Source: Atopobium sp. oral taxon 199 str. F0494
Lineage (GTDB): Bacteria > Actinomycetota > Coriobacteriia > Coriobacteriales > Atopobiaceae
Assembly (NCBI RefSeq): GCF_000411555.1
Contig: NZ_KE150487.1
Coordinates: 217,557 to 281,556 of the forward strand
Direction: 5' to 3'
Length of the DNA: 64,000 bases
Of the stretch, positions 27,339 to 36,687 are shown in pieces; the stretch's first letter is position 1, and every line of letters starts with the position of its first letter. The notes beneath the pieces are model-generated. The model searched no databases. It was not told the origin of the DNA and saw only the letters and a program-made list of their open reading frames with translations. A program made the position numbers and the translations under genes.

Positions 27339-29603
27339 TTACTTGTCCGCCGTAAGGTGCCATATCTCATCGTTATACTCAGCAATCGTGCGATCGCTTG
27401 AGAACTGGCCCGCCATAGCGATATTAACCAGGGATTTCTTGAGCCAGAGCTTGCGATCTTCGTAGTCTGAGCAGACCAGCTCTTTCTCCTGGATGTACTC
27501 TTCAAGGTCGAGAAGAGCCATAAACCAATCCTTACAGGCCAAGTCATCGTGAAGGCGCCGCAGACGCTCAGCGTTGCCGGTGGCTATAAACTGAGGGCTG
27601 GTAATAAAGTCGACCAGCAGCTTAATGCCGGGCTTCAGGTACTGCGCATGGGCGTTGTAGGAGCCGTCAGCGTAAAGCTTGACTACCTCATCGCTGGACG
27701 CGCCGAAGGTATAGATGTTCTCATCGCCCACAAGCTCAGCGATCTCAACATTAGCGCCATCTATGGTACACAGCGTCACGGCGCCGTTGAGCATGAACTT
27801 CATGTTGGACGTACCGGAAGCCTCCTTGGAAGCGAGCGAAATCTGCTCCGAGATGTCGGCGGCGGGAATCACATGCTCGGCCGCAGTCACATTGTAGTTC
27901 TCTATCATAATGACCTGCAGGTACGGGGCGACTTCGGGGTCATTTGCAATCCACTTGCTCAGTGTCAGAATCAAATGGATGATGTCCTGCGCAATAACGT
28001 AGGCGGGAGCGGCTTTACCGCCGAAAATGACCGTAAGGGGACGCTCAGGGATGTTGCCGTTTTTGATATCCAGATACTTCCAAATGAGGTACAGCGCAAG
28101 CATCTGCTGGCGCTTGTACTCGTGGATACGCTTCACCTGCACATCAACGATTGAGCCGTCAAGCACCTGAGCGCCCTGATGAGCCAGAAGAAATTCGCTC
28201 ATGACGTGTTTCGCGTCGTCTTTAATGGCCGCCAGTCGCTCCAAGACCTCATCGTCATCGACAAAGCGCAAAAGACCCTTCAGATCTCCCGTGCGGCGCC
28301 ACTCAGTTCCCAATAGCGTATCGAGAAGGTCGGCAAGACCGGGATTGCACCCCATGAGCCAGCGGCGGAAGGTAATGCCGTTGGTCTTGTTGGAGAACTT
28401 CTCAGGGTAGATGTCATAGAACGGCTTAAGTTCGCTCTCCTCCAAGATCTTGGTATGGAGAGCGGCGACGCCGTTAATGCTGTAGCCGTAGTGGATAGCC
28501 AGGTGAGCCATATGCACCTTGCCGTCGATGATAATTTGTACGGCGGGGTCTTTGAACTCAGCGTGTGTGCGCTCGTCAAGCTTCTTGATAATAGAGGCAA
28601 TCTTCGGCGAGACTTCCTCAAGGAACTCAAGCGGCCATTTTTCAAGCGCCTCAGCCAAAATAGTGTGGTTGGTGTAGGCAACCATCGAGCGCACGATAGT
28701 AACCGCCTCGTCAAAGGCAATGTCGTGCTCTTCCGTGAGAATACGGATAAGCTCGGGGATAACCATAGTCGGATGCGTATCGTTGATTTGAATGACCGCG
28801 TACTCCGCCAAATCATGCAAGTTGCACCCGCGGTCCATCGCCTCTTTTACAATAAGCTGAGCGGCGTTGGATACCATAAAGTACTGCTGGTATACGCGGA
28901 GCAGCTGACCGTCTCTGTCGGAATCGTCCGGATACAAGAAGAGCGTCAGGTTCTTTTTCAGCTCGCGCTTATCAAAACCGATAGAATCCTCAGGCACCAG
29001 TCCATCATCAACGCCCTCCAAATCAAAGAGGCGCAGGCGATTCTTCTTCGGACGCTCGTACCCAAGCACATCAATCGAGAAGAGCTTCGAGGTGACTGAG
29101 AAACTGCCGAACGTAACGGTAAACGAGGTGTTTTCGTCACGCAGCCATCCCTCTCTCTCAAGCCAGCCATCGGGTACGGTCGCTTGCTGGTTGTCCTTAA
29201 ACTTCTGATGAAACAGGCCATAGTGGTAATTGAGACCAACGCCATCGCCCGGAAGCGCGAGCGTAGCCATGGAATCGATAAAGCAGGCGGCGAGGCGTCC
29301 AAGGCCTCCATTACCCAGAGAAGGCTCCGCCTCATACTCTTCAACCGTATTGAGGTCATGACCGGCTTCGGTAAGCTGGCGTTTGACCTCGTCATACAGG
29401 CCGAGGTTGATCAGATTGTTGGTCAGAAGCTTGCCGATAAGAAATTCAGCGGAGATGTAGTACAGACGCTTCTTTCCCTCGTTCAGTGGAAGCTCAGCGC
29501 TCTTCTCGCTTACGACTGACATCAGCAGCTCATACACAGTCGCGTCATCAAGCTCAGCAAGCGGCCGGCCATATCTTTGATGAGAAAGCTCATCCAAATT
29601 CAT
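27339..29603 (-). CDS. malP: Maltodextrin/glycogen phosphorylase
   Basis: PLP-dependent family GT35 enzyme that releases glucose-1-phosphate from the non-reducing ends of alpha-1,4-glucans. At 754 residues it is compact, lacking the long N-terminal regulatory extension. The active-site motifs are present: the N-terminal LGNGGLGRLAACF, the ETINDTHP-type IQINDTHPTMVIPEL, and the PLP lysine region KEASGTSNMKFMLNGAVTL followed by DGANVEI. Its start overlaps the malQ stop by one base (TAATG), so it is translationally coupled to malQ. The maltose-utilisation context favours MalP over GlgP; sequence alone does not separate them. Confidence 0.93.
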   Translation of the reverse strand: MNLDELSHQRYGRPLAELDDATVYELLMSVVSEKSAELPLNEGKKRLYYISAEFLIGKLLTNNLINLGLYDEVKRQLTEAGHDLNTVEEYEAEPSLGNGGLGRLAACFIDSMATLALPGDGVGLNYHYGLFHQKFKDNQQATVPDGWLEREGWLRDENTSFTVTFGSFSVTSKLFSIDVLGYERPKKNRLRLFDLEGVDDGLVPEDSIGFDKRELKKNLTLFLYPDDSDRDGQLLRVYQQYFMVSNAAQLIVKEAMDRGCNLHDLAEYAVIQINDTHPTMVIPELIRILTEEHDIAFDEAVTIVRSMVAYTNHTILAEALEKWPLEFLEEVSPKIASIIKKLDERTHAEFKDPAVQIIIDGKVHMAHLAIHYGYSINGVAALHTKILEESELKPFYDIYPEKFSNKTNGITFRRWLMGCNPGLADLLDTLLGTEWRRTGDLKGLLRFVDDDEVLERLAAIKDDAKHVMSEFLLAHQGAQVLDGSIVDVQVKRIHEYKRQQMLALYLIWKYLDIKNGNIPERPLTVIFGGKAAPAYVIAQDIIHLILTLSKWIANDPEVAPYLQVIMIENYNVTAAEHVIPAADISEQISLASKEASGTSNMKFMLNGAVTLCTIDGANVEIAELVGDENIYTFGASSDEVVKLYADGSYNAHAQYLKPGIKLLVDFITSPQFIATGNAERLRRLHDDLACKDWFMALLDLEEYIQEKELVCSDYEDRKLWLKKSLVNIAMAGQFSSDRTIAEYNDEIWHLTADK

Positions 29604-31096
29604 TATTCGTCCCCCTTAGGAATCCTGAAGTAGGTCTCAGTAATCGTTCGCAGGTAGTCTTCGGTATGGCGAGTAATCGCGCCTCGTTCCATACGCCAGC
29701 ACCAGTTTCCCCCTAATGTCGCCGGAGTATTCATGCGGGCTTCATCTCCAAGGCCGAGAAGGTCTTGCATGGTATGAATGCAGGTATCGCTTACCGAAGC
29801 CGCGATCCCGCGGTCGAGAGCTTCACTTACCGGCTCATCGGGCGCGCGATGGAGATATAGGTCAACTTGCTCACGTTCGCGAGGCGTCGCCGTATGCTCA
29901 TACCAGCCGCGACCTGTTTGATTGTCGTGCGTGCCCACATACGCCACGGTGTTGGGCTTGTAGTTATGCGGGAGATCTCCCGCGTCCCTCTCGCCGTTAA
30001 AGCCGCACTGGAGCACTTTCATGCCGGGAAACCCGGTTTTCTCGCGCATATCGATAAGTTCCTGCGTCATGAGACCCAAATCCTCCGCAATGATGGGCAA
30101 CTTGCCAAGCTGGCGCTTCAGCTCATCGAACAGATCAGTATCAGGCCCCTTGGTCCACTTACCGCCGCGGGCGTCGGGAGCGCCAAAAGGAACCTCCCAG
30201 TACGCCTCAAACCCGCGGAAATGATCAATGCGCAAAACGTCATACAGCTCAAAGCTCAGCCGGATACGCCATACCCACCACGCGTAGTGGTTCTTCTTCA
30301 TGTATTCCCAGTTATAGATTGGATTGCCCCAATACTGACCGGTTGAGGAGAAGTGATCGGGAGGCGTACCGGCCACCGTTACAGGATCGCCCTTTTCATC
30401 AATCTTAAAGAGCTCGGGCTGCGCCCACATTTCAACCGAGTCGCGCGACACGTAAATGGGAAGGTCACCAATAATCAGAACGCCATGGTCATTGGCGTAG
30501 CTTTTGAGCGTATCCCACTGCTTGAAGAAGAAATACTGCGTCATCTTGTGATACAGCAACTTGTCCGAAAACTGCGCCGCATACTCCTGGCTCTTCTGGC
30601 CACGGCGTTGATACTGGCGTGGCCACTCCCAAAACGCCCTCAGACCAAACGTCTCCTTGAGCGTCATGAACTCCGCGTACGGCTCAAGCCATTCCTTGTG
30701 CTTCGCGCAGAATGTTTTGAAGTCGGCGGGGATGTCGGACGCGAATCGAGCAAAGGCACGCTCCAGCAGGCGGCGATGGCTCACAAAGAGTGTACCGTAG
30801 TCGACGCGGGCGGGATCAGAGCCAAAGTCAAGGTCATCGGCATCGTTTTCCGCCAGGTACCCAAGCTCTTTCAGGGCGTCAATATCGATAAAATAGGGAT
30901 TGCCTGCGGCAGCGGAAAACGACTGGTACGGTGAGTCGCCGTAGCTGGTGGTCGTTAAAGGCAGCACCTGCCAATAGCGCTGTTTTGCGCGGGCGAGAAA
31001 ATCGACGAACTGGTAGGCTTCGCGGCCAAAGGTGCCGATTCCATAGTGATTCGGAAGGGACGAGACTGCCATCAATACTCCGCTGGCACGCTCCAT
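29603..31096 (-). CDS. malQ: 4-alpha-glucanotransferase (amylomaltase)
   Basis: Transfers glucan segments between maltodextrins, giving longer chains for MalP plus free glucose. The start at 31096 has GAGGGAAATGT before it and opens MERASGVLMAVSSLPNHYGIG; an ATG 24 bases upstream is less likely. The 497 residues show the GH77 signatures FVDFLARAKQRYWQVLPL, GDSPYQSFSAAAGNPYFID, the nucleophile region LRIDHFRGFEAYWEVP, the acid/base IIAEDLGLMT and VAYVGTHDNQT. Full length. It heads a malQ-malP unit lying downstream of, but separated by a terminator from, the ABC transporter genes. Confidence 0.96.
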   Translation of the reverse strand: MERASGVLMAVSSLPNHYGIGTFGREAYQFVDFLARAKQRYWQVLPLTTTSYGDSPYQSFSAAAGNPYFIDIDALKELGYLAENDADDLDFGSDPARVDYGTLFVSHRRLLERAFARFASDIPADFKTFCAKHKEWLEPYAEFMTLKETFGLRAFWEWPRQYQRRGQKSQEYAAQFSDKLLYHKMTQYFFFKQWDTLKSYANDHGVLIIGDLPIYVSRDSVEMWAQPELFKIDEKGDPVTVAGTPPDHFSSTGQYWGNPIYNWEYMKKNHYAWWVWRIRLSFELYDVLRIDHFRGFEAYWEVPFGAPDARGGKWTKGPDTDLFDELKRQLGKLPIIAEDLGLMTQELIDMREKTGFPGMKVLQCGFNGERDAGDLPHNYKPNTVAYVGTHDNQTGRGWYEHTATPREREQVDLYLHRAPDEPVSEALDRGIAASVSDTCIHTMQDLLGLGDEARMNTPATLGGNWCWRMERGAITRHTEDYLRTITETYFRIPKGDE

Positions 31097-31118
31097 ACAT
31101 TTCCCTCTTTCTAACGTC

Positions 31119-31172
31119 AAAAAAATGCCGCCCTCTTGCGCCGCACATAGACAGACATTGCAAGAGAACGGC
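31119..31172 (-). terminator. Strong terminator after the ABC ATPase gene
   Basis: gccgccctcttgc (31127-31139) pairs with gcaagagaacggc (31160-31172), counting G-U pairs, and is followed by seven T on the minus strand. It separates the importer genes from malQP. Confidence 0.85.
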
Positions 31173-31180
31173 GTTCTATA

Positions 31181-32377
31181 TTAGTACTTAATGAGGTTCT
31201 TCTCGGTCTCTTTATCAAAAAGATGCACGGCGTTGTCCTCAAACTTGAACCAGACATCGTTGCCGATCTCAAGATCGCGCTTTGCGATTTCGGTCGCGGG
31301 AACAATCAGAACGAAGCTACCGTCATCCGTCTTGACATGGACGTGCACCGTAGAGCCCATGAGCTCGGTAACTTCAATGATGCCCTGGAATGCGGTGGTG
31401 TCGTCTTTGTCAGTCAGAATAATTTGCTCAGGGCGGACGCCAACCGTAACGTCAGTTGCAGGCGCGGCGACCCAAGACTCTCCCAAAAGGTTCGCCGTTT
31501 CGGGAGCAAGGTCAAAGGACAGGTGCTCGGTCTCAACATGAAACTCGTTGCCAACGCGCACGAGGTGAGCGTCGAAGAAGTTCATCTGCGGCATGCCAAT
31601 AAAGCCCGCAACAAAGAGGTTGGCCGGACGGTTGAAAACGTCCTGCGGCGTGCCGATCTGCTGGACAAAGCCGTCACGCATAATAACGATGCGATCTCCC
31701 AAGGTCATGGCCTCAGTTTGGTCATGCGTAACGTAGATAAACGTACCGTTGACTTTCTGACGCAGCTTGATGAGCTCGGCGCGCATCTGGTTACGGAGCT
31801 TCGCGTCCAAGTTGGAGAGCGGCTCGTCCATCAGGAAGACCTTGGGGTCACGCACGATAGCGCGACCGATAGCGACACGCTGGCGCTGTCCGCCGGAAAG
31901 AGCTTTCGGCTTGCGGTCAAGATACGCCGTAATGCCGAGAGTTTCCGCGGCCGCGCGGACCTTCTCGTCAATAATGGCCTGGTCAACCTTCTTGAGTTTC
32001 AGCGTAAACGCCATATTCTCATAGACCGTCATGTTGGGATACAGCGCGTAGCTCTGAAAGACCATGGCGATGTCGCGGTCTTTCGGAGCAATGTCATTCA
32101 TAAGCTTGCCGTCGATGTAGAGCTCTCCTGAGGAGATGTCCTCAAGGCCGGCGATCATGCGGAGCGTCGTGGACTTGCCACAGCCCGAGGGTCCCACGAG
32201 AACGACGAACTCATGATCCTTAATCTCCAGATTAAAGTCTTGAACAGCGATGACGCCCTCATCGGTAACCTCAAGATTGCTCTTCTTCTGCTGCACAGGC
32301 TTCTTGCCAAAGAGACGCTTTTGCTCTTTTTCATTGGGGTAGATCTTTTTGACGTTCTTCAGAACGATTTCAGCCAT
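31181..32377 (-). CDS. Sugar ABC transporter ATPase, MalK/MsmX/UgpC type
   Basis: The 398 residues form the ATPase of a CUT1 sugar importer. The Walker A is LVGPSGCGKSTTLRM, Q-loop VFQSYALYPNM, signature LSGGQRQRVAIGRAIV, Walker B VFLMDEPLSNLDAKLR and the H-loop YVTHDQTEAMTLGD. After residue 245 come the two OB-fold regulatory strands (TVGVRPEQIIL, VTELMGSTVHVHVK), which contact the permeases and integrate regulation. An insertion KKPVQQKKSNLEVTDEG near residue 25-40 lengthens the first strands compared with MalK. It probably powers the two permeases upstream, and such ATPases often serve several importers in one cell. Confidence 0.95.
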   Translation of the reverse strand: MAEIVLKNVKKIYPNEKEQKRLFGKKPVQQKKSNLEVTDEGVIAVQDFNLEIKDHEFVVLVGPSGCGKSTTLRMIAGLEDISSGELYIDGKLMNDIAPKDRDIAMVFQSYALYPNMTVYENMAFTLKLKKVDQAIIDEKVRAAAETLGITAYLDRKPKALSGGQRQRVAIGRAIVRDPKVFLMDEPLSNLDAKLRNQMRAELIKLRQKVNGTFIYVTHDQTEAMTLGDRIVIMRDGFVQQIGTPQDVFNRPANLFVAGFIGMPQMNFFDAHLVRVGNEFHVETEHLSFDLAPETANLLGESWVAAPATDVTVGVRPEQIILTDKDDTTAFQGIIEVTELMGSTVHVHVKTDDGSFVLIVPATEIAKRDLEIGNDVWFKFEDNAVHLFDKETEKNLIKY

Positions 32378-32429
32378 GATTCATGCCTTTCTGAAAGCAT
32401 CCGTCAGGATGCGCGAATTCTTTCGTGTG

Positions 32430-32478
32430 GCGAGAAGTGCACGGAGGCGAAACACTACCGGCCGCGGGCGCTTCTCGC
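32430..32478. repeat. Inverted GCGAGAAG pair between permease and ATPase genes
   Basis: GCGAGAAG (32430-32437) and CTTCTCGC (32471-32478) lie 33 nt apart in the 107-bp gap, just after the inner permease stop. They can form a stem in the polycistronic transcript. Confidence 0.6.
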
Positions 32479-32484
32479 GAGCGC

Positions 32485-33324
32485 TTAACCCTTCACGGCG
32501 CCGGAAACAACACCGTTAATGATGTAGCGCTGGCAGATGAGGTACATGATGACGATGGGGATGATGACCATCATGATGCAGGCCAACATAGGACCCATTT
32601 CCACACGGCCGTATCCGCCGCGGAAATATTGAATCAGGATGGGAATCGTCTTGTACTTAGTACGGTCAAGTACGAGGTACGGAAGGAGGTAGTCGTTCCA
32701 TACCCACATGGTCTCAAGAATGCCGACTGAAATATACGTTGGCTTCATGATGGGAAGAACAACGTGGAAGAACGTCTGGACGGGATTGCAGCCGTCAATA
32801 GTCGCCGCCTCTTCAATCTCAAGCGGAATGGTCTTGACGAAACCCGCGAACATAAAGACCGCAAGACCCGCACCAAAGCCCAGATAGATAAAGCAAATGT
32901 TGAAGGGCGTATTAAAGCCCAGCGTAGTTGCCATATTGGACAGCGTAAACATAAGCATCTGGAACGGCACGACCATCGAGAACACAAACAGATAGTAGAG
33001 CGTCTTACATACGCGGCTGTTGACGCGTACTACATACCACGCGCACATGGAGCAGCACACCAGAATAAGCACGACAGACGTCACGGTAATAACCAGAGAA
33101 TATCCGAACGCCGCCGCGAAACCCTGCCGCTCAAGAGCGGAGATGTAGTTCGCGAGGCCAGCGGCATTCTCGGGTGTTACCAGCTCGAATGCCGACGAGG
33201 TAGTAATGGCGGTCTCCTCCTTGAACGAGTTCAGGAGAATCATGACCATAGGATAGATCCATGCAAGCGACAAAACCGTAAAGAATACGGTAATGATCTT
33301 GTTGATAGTGGTTTCCCGCTTCAT
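32485..33324 (-). CDS. Carbohydrate ABC permease, MalG type
   Basis: A 279-residue inner-membrane subunit with six predicted helices, starting MKRETTINKIITVFFTVLSLAWIYPMVMILLNSF. The EAA loop that docks the ATPase reads EEAATIDGCNPVQTFFHVVLP near residue 175. The long, first periplasmic segment (FKEETAITTSSAFELVTPENA) is typical of the MalG-like member of a CUT1 pair. The start overlaps the MalF-type stop by one base (TAATG), with GGGAGG ahead of it, so the two permeases are coupled in equal amounts. Confidence 0.93.
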   Translation of the reverse strand: MKRETTINKIITVFFTVLSLAWIYPMVMILLNSFKEETAITTSSAFELVTPENAAGLANYISALERQGFAAAFGYSLVITVTSVVLILVCCSMCAWYVVRVNSRVCKTLYYLFVFSMVVPFQMLMFTLSNMATTLGFNTPFNICFIYLGFGAGLAVFMFAGFVKTIPLEIEEAATIDGCNPVQTFFHVVLPIMKPTYISVGILETMWVWNDYLLPYLVLDRTKYKTIPILIQYFRGGYGRVEMGPMLACIMMVIIPIVIMYLICQRYIINGVVSGAVKG

Positions 33325-34178
33325 TACTGCTGCACCTCCCTTGACTTAGTGGCTCTGAGCTGGACCATGACGATCGCGATAACCAGAATGCAGAAAATAA
33401 CCGCCTTCGCCTGGCCAATGCCCATCCACTTCGCGCCTTGGCGCGCGTAGAAGGTATTGTAGATGTTGAGGGCGAGCATTTCAGTTGTGTGCTTAGGTTC
33501 GCCCGCGGTCAGCGCCAGGTTCTGGTCAAAGAGCTTGAAGCCGTTGGTGATGGTCAAGAACAGGCAGATAGTAATGGTAGGCATCAGGTTGGGAATCTTT
33601 ACCTTCCAAAGTGTCTGCCACGCGTTCGCGCCGTCCACCTTAGCGGCTTCAAGATAGTCGCTGGGGATGGACTGAAGACCGGCAATGTAGATGATCATCA
33701 TATAGCCGACCTGCTGCCACAGCGTCAAGATAATCATGCCCCAGAAACCAGCAGTGCTGTTCAGGGCAAGCAGCTGCTCGCCTACATTGGAGAGCACGCA
33801 GTTGATGAGGATGTTCCAAATGTAGCCGAGAACGATGCCGCCGATAAGGTTGGGCATGAAGAATACGGTACGGAACGTGTTGGTGCCCTTGAGGTGCTTG
33901 CGCGTAAGAGCCAGGGCGATAGCCAGCGCGAGAACGTTAATCAGTATCATCGATACAACTGCAAAAAGCGCTGTGAACCAAAACGCGCTGGCGAACTGTT
34001 TGTCCGCGAAAGCCGCGGCATAGTTGGAAAAACCTACCGGCTTTGCGTCGCTGATACTGATGAATTTGCAGAATGAAAGATAAAAACCTTGGATAAACGG
34101 GATAACAAATCCGAATAAGAAGGAAAGCGCCGTCGGTAGCAAAAAGAGCGGCCACCAGCGCTTCAACATTTTGACCAT
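33324..34178 (-). CDS. Carbohydrate ABC permease, MalF type
   Basis: About 284 residues from the ATG at 34178 (MVKMLKRWWPLFLLPTALSF); an ATG at 34202 is possible but lacks good spacing. It is a six-helix permease with the EAA motif LEAAKVDGANAWQTLWKVKIP near residue 185, and FMPNLIGGIVLGYIWNIL and LFLTITNGFKLFDQNL as in CUT1 sugar permeases. It lacks the very long periplasmic loop of enterobacterial MalF, as usual in Gram-positives. It is preceded by the solute-binding protein gene with an inverted GCGAGAAG stem in the gap. Confidence 0.93.
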   Translation of the reverse strand: MVKMLKRWWPLFLLPTALSFLFGFVIPFIQGFYLSFCKFISISDAKPVGFSNYAAAFADKQFASAFWFTALFAVVSMILINVLALAIALALTRKHLKGTNTFRTVFFMPNLIGGIVLGYIWNILINCVLSNVGEQLLALNSTAGFWGMIILTLWQQVGYMMIIYIAGLQSIPSDYLEAAKVDGANAWQTLWKVKIPNLMPTITICLFLTITNGFKLFDQNLALTAGEPKHTTEMLALNIYNTFYARQGAKWMGIGQAKAVIFCILVIAIVMVQLRATKSREVQQ

Positions 34179-34206
34179 AGGGGGATTCCCTTCCATAAAC
34201 AAGGAG

Positions 34207-34232
34207 GCGAGAAGAGGCTCGGCCCTTCTCGC
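34207..34232. repeat. Inverted GCGAGAAG pair between binding protein and permease genes
   Basis: GCGAGAAG (34207-34214) and CTTCTCGC (34225-34232) form a compact stem with a 10-nt loop, extended by flanking gagg/ccc contacts, 31 bp after the binding-protein stop. The position matches that of the REP hairpin between malE and malF of E. coli, which raises binding-protein expression over the permease. Confidence 0.65.
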
Positions 34233-34263
34233 CCCTTTGAAAGCTACGAGCTACGTTAAAACC

Positions 34264-35583
34264 TTACTCAGCATTTGCTTCCTTCTCGGTCTTCCAGCCG
34301 TCAACGAAAGCGGTCTTGACAGCATCCCAGCTCTCGGTTCCTGCTGCATAGCCCTTGAGGGCGCTGGAAAGGTTGTTCTTCCACTCCTGAGAGGGAATGT
34401 AGATGAAGTCCCAAGCCACAGCCTCGTTGCCCCTCTTGGCGTAGTCGGCCGCGATGTTGGCGAGAGTATTGCTGGTAGGCTTGGCGTTCTTGAACGGAAT
34501 GGTAAGGCCCATCTCCTCAGCGATTGCCTTCGTAGCGGTATCGGAGGTAACGCACCAATACATGAAGTCAAGCGTCGCCTTCTGAGAATCCTCGTCCGCC
34601 TTGGAGCTGACGCACCAGTAGTTCTCGCCGCCGGAGCACATGCCCTGCTTCTCTTCACCCTTAACGCCAATGTAAATGGGGATCATGCCGAGAGCGTCAT
34701 CGCCGAGCTTCTTGATGTCGTTATATGCCCAGGTGCCGTTCTGATAGAAGACAGCTTCCTCATTGACGAACTCCGCGACGGAGTCATCGCCGGTCTTGCC
34801 GGCAAGCTGCGTAGGATCGCAGGTAGAGTTGTTGATATAGAGATCAAAGATCTGCTTGTAGTTAGGCAGATACGTACCCTTGATTTCCTTGGCCTCGGGA
34901 TCGCCGGTGTCCTTGAACTCATAGTACAGAGGAAGGTTGGCAAGGTGAGTAGTAAAGCGCCAGTCAGAGCTGGAGTCAAGACCCGCGCTGGTAAAGGCGC
35001 CCTTGACGCCAAGCTCATCTTTGCGGGACTGAATGTCTTCGACGATCTTTTTAAGGGACGCAAAGTCCTTGATGTCCTCGCCCTTGTAACCGGCCTTCTC
35101 AAGAAGTTTCTTGTTGTAGATGATGCCGTAGTCTTCCTCAACATAGTCAACGCCGTACACAACGCCGTCCTGCTCAAGCTTCAGGGCATCATTGGTGAGC
35201 TCATCGAGAATCTTGGCGCCCTTGAGGTCAATGCAATAGTCCTTGATACCGATAAGGCCGGAAGGACCATTGGTCTGGAAGAGCGTAGGAGCCGCGGAAG
35301 CCTCTTTGTTGATCTCGGACTGGAATGTCTGAGCATAGGTATCGGAAGCAGCGGTAACAACCTTAACGGGAACCTTGGTCTCTTCGGTATACTTCTTGGC
35401 AAGGTCTTGCCACTGCTGATCAGCCTCAGGCTTAAAGTTCAGGAAATAAACGGAACCCTTTGTGCCGTCGCCACCATCTGACTTTTTGTCATCAGTCTTG
35501 CTGCCACCGCAGCCCGCAAGGCCGAGAGCGCAAAGAGCTGATGCGCTCAAAGTGACGAATTGCTTACGATTCAGATTGGACAT
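34264..35583 (-). CDS. Sugar-binding lipoprotein of the ABC importer (MalE-like)
   Basis: The start at 35583 has GGAGGAACAGT upstream; the ORF extends further but without a site. The 439 residues begin with a lipoprotein signal (MSNLNRKQFVTLSASALCAL, lipobox LAGC), so the protein is lipid-anchored outside the membrane. The fold is that of family-1 extracellular solute-binding proteins: VYFLNFKPEADQQWQDLAKK, VYGVDYVEEDYGIIYNKKLL, AVFYQNGTWAYNDIKKLG and the C-terminal helices. Maltodextrin is the most likely ligand given malQ, malP and a TreR-like regulator nearby, but the specificity is not provable here. It is the first gene of the importer operon. Confidence 0.92.
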   Translation of the reverse strand: MSNLNRKQFVTLSASALCALGLAGCGGSKTDDKKSDGGDGTKGSVYFLNFKPEADQQWQDLAKKYTEETKVPVKVVTAASDTYAQTFQSEINKEASAAPTLFQTNGPSGLIGIKDYCIDLKGAKILDELTNDALKLEQDGVVYGVDYVEEDYGIIYNKKLLEKAGYKGEDIKDFASLKKIVEDIQSRKDELGVKGAFTSAGLDSSSDWRFTTHLANLPLYYEFKDTGDPEAKEIKGTYLPNYKQIFDLYINNSTCDPTQLAGKTGDDSVAEFVNEEAVFYQNGTWAYNDIKKLGDDALGMIPIYIGVKGEEKQGMCSGGENYWCVSSKADEDSQKATLDFMYWCVTSDTATKAIAEEMGLTIPFKNAKPTSNTLANIAADYAKRGNEAVAWDFIYIPSQEWKNNLSSALKGYAAGTESWDAVKTAFVDGWKTEKEANAE

Positions 35584-35914
35584 ACTGTTCCTCCTCATGG
35601 AACGTACTGCGCCGGCTCCATCGCCCACACAGATTAATTTGTAAGTTATGACCGCCGGGCAAGTCTTTGATGAGAGCCAACGGACAGTACTTACTCAACC
35701 TTTCAAAAGTATAGTCTTTTGCGGAAAATTGCGAAAAAGTTGTCTGAACAACTACGTCGGTGAACGGTCGGTTTTTACCGGCAAACGTTATGCCAATTGG
35801 AAAATCCATAACTTTGACGTAGTATCAACACAAAAAAGACATTGTTATTACAACTACTACCTGCAGAGATTAGTTTTTTGGATACTTTTGCGTTGTTCAA
35901 AGGATTGAATAGTC
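35584..35914. promoter_or_regulatory. Divergent promoter region of the sugar importer and its GntR regulator
   Basis: These 331 bp separate the importer operon from the plus-strand regulator and must hold both promoters. A dyad cggt-tttt-accg (35769-35780) lies within a broader imperfect palindrome 35763-35789 that could be the regulator's operator. I see no clear catabolite-response element. Confidence 0.4.
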
Positions 35915-36649
35915 ATGCCGAAGGCGCGATTTGAAAACATCTATCGAGATCTTAAGGTCAAAATTCTTGACGGCACTTACGCTTATCAAACGTTTCTACC
36001 CACCGAAACCGAACTCACCGCCTCCTACGCATGCTCAAGAAATACCCTCAGACGAGCGCTCTCCATGCTTTCTGATGAAACCTACCTGCAGCCGATTCAT
36101 GGAAAAGGCGTCCGGGTCATCTGGCAAAAACAGTCCCATGAGATTCTCGGCTCCCTTGAGGGCTTGGAATCGTTCCATGAGTATGCCGAGCGCAACGGAC
36201 TCATTCCCTTCACTGAAGTCAAGCAGTTTGACGCAATCACCTGCACTGCGGCCCTTGCTGAGCGCACGGGTTTTCTCGTTGGTGATCAGCTCATACGCAT
36301 CGTGCGCGTCCGCGGGCTCAACGGTGTTGCTCGCCAAGTAGACCACGACTATCTTTTGTCCAGCGCGGTACAAGGACTTACCGAGAAGGACGCCGCGCGT
36401 TCCATCTTTTCCTATCTTGAGAACACGTTGGGTATGCGCATTCTCACCAGCAAGCGCCAGATCACCGTGGAGCTGGCGTCAGATGAGGACTCCAGCTATC
36501 TTGACCTTGGGCCGTACAACAGCGTCGCCGTAACGGAAAGCAATTCCTTCAACTCCGAAGGTATCATGTTTGAGTTTACGCAGTCTCGCAGCCATCCGAT
36601 GACGTTTTGCTACAACGTCATCTCAAAGCGCGAAGCGAAGCAGGTCTAG
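35915..36649 (+). CDS. GntR-family regulator with UTRA domain (TreR-like)
   Basis: A 244-residue repressor. The N-terminal winged helix is seen in YRDLKVKILDGTYAY, FLPTETELTASYACSRNTLRRALSML and GKGVRVI. From residue 80 the UTRA effector domain follows, ending YLDLGPYNSVAVTESNSFN, EFTQSRSHPMTFCYNV, closely like the end of TreR. TreR-type regulators respond to phosphorylated or free disaccharides. AAAGGA lies 10 bases before the ATG. Its position opposite the importer operon makes it the likely local regulator of maltodextrin (or trehalose-type) sugar uptake. The link is inferred from location. Confidence 0.9.
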   Translation: MPKARFENIYRDLKVKILDGTYAYQTFLPTETELTASYACSRNTLRRALSMLSDETYLQPIHGKGVRVIWQKQSHEILGSLEGLESFHEYAERNGLIPFTEVKQFDAITCTAALAERTGFLVGDQLIRIVRVRGLNGVARQVDHDYLLSSAVQGLTEKDAARSIFSYLENTLGMRILTSKRQITVELASDEDSSYLDLGPYNSVAVTESNSFNSEGIMFEFTQSRSHPMTFCYNVISKREAKQV

Positions 36650-36656
36650 GCGTCAA

Positions 36657-36687
36657 GCGAGAAGGAACTAGGAAAGTTCCTTCTCCA
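36657..36687. terminator. Bidirectional hairpin between regulator and pepF, half built of GCGAGAAG
   Basis: gagaaggaact (36659-36669) pairs with agttccttctc (36675-36685) across a 5-nt loop. The left arm contains a full GCGAGAAG (36657-36664). It overlaps the pepF stop, as convergent terminators often do. A clear U-tract is lacking. Confidence 0.5.
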
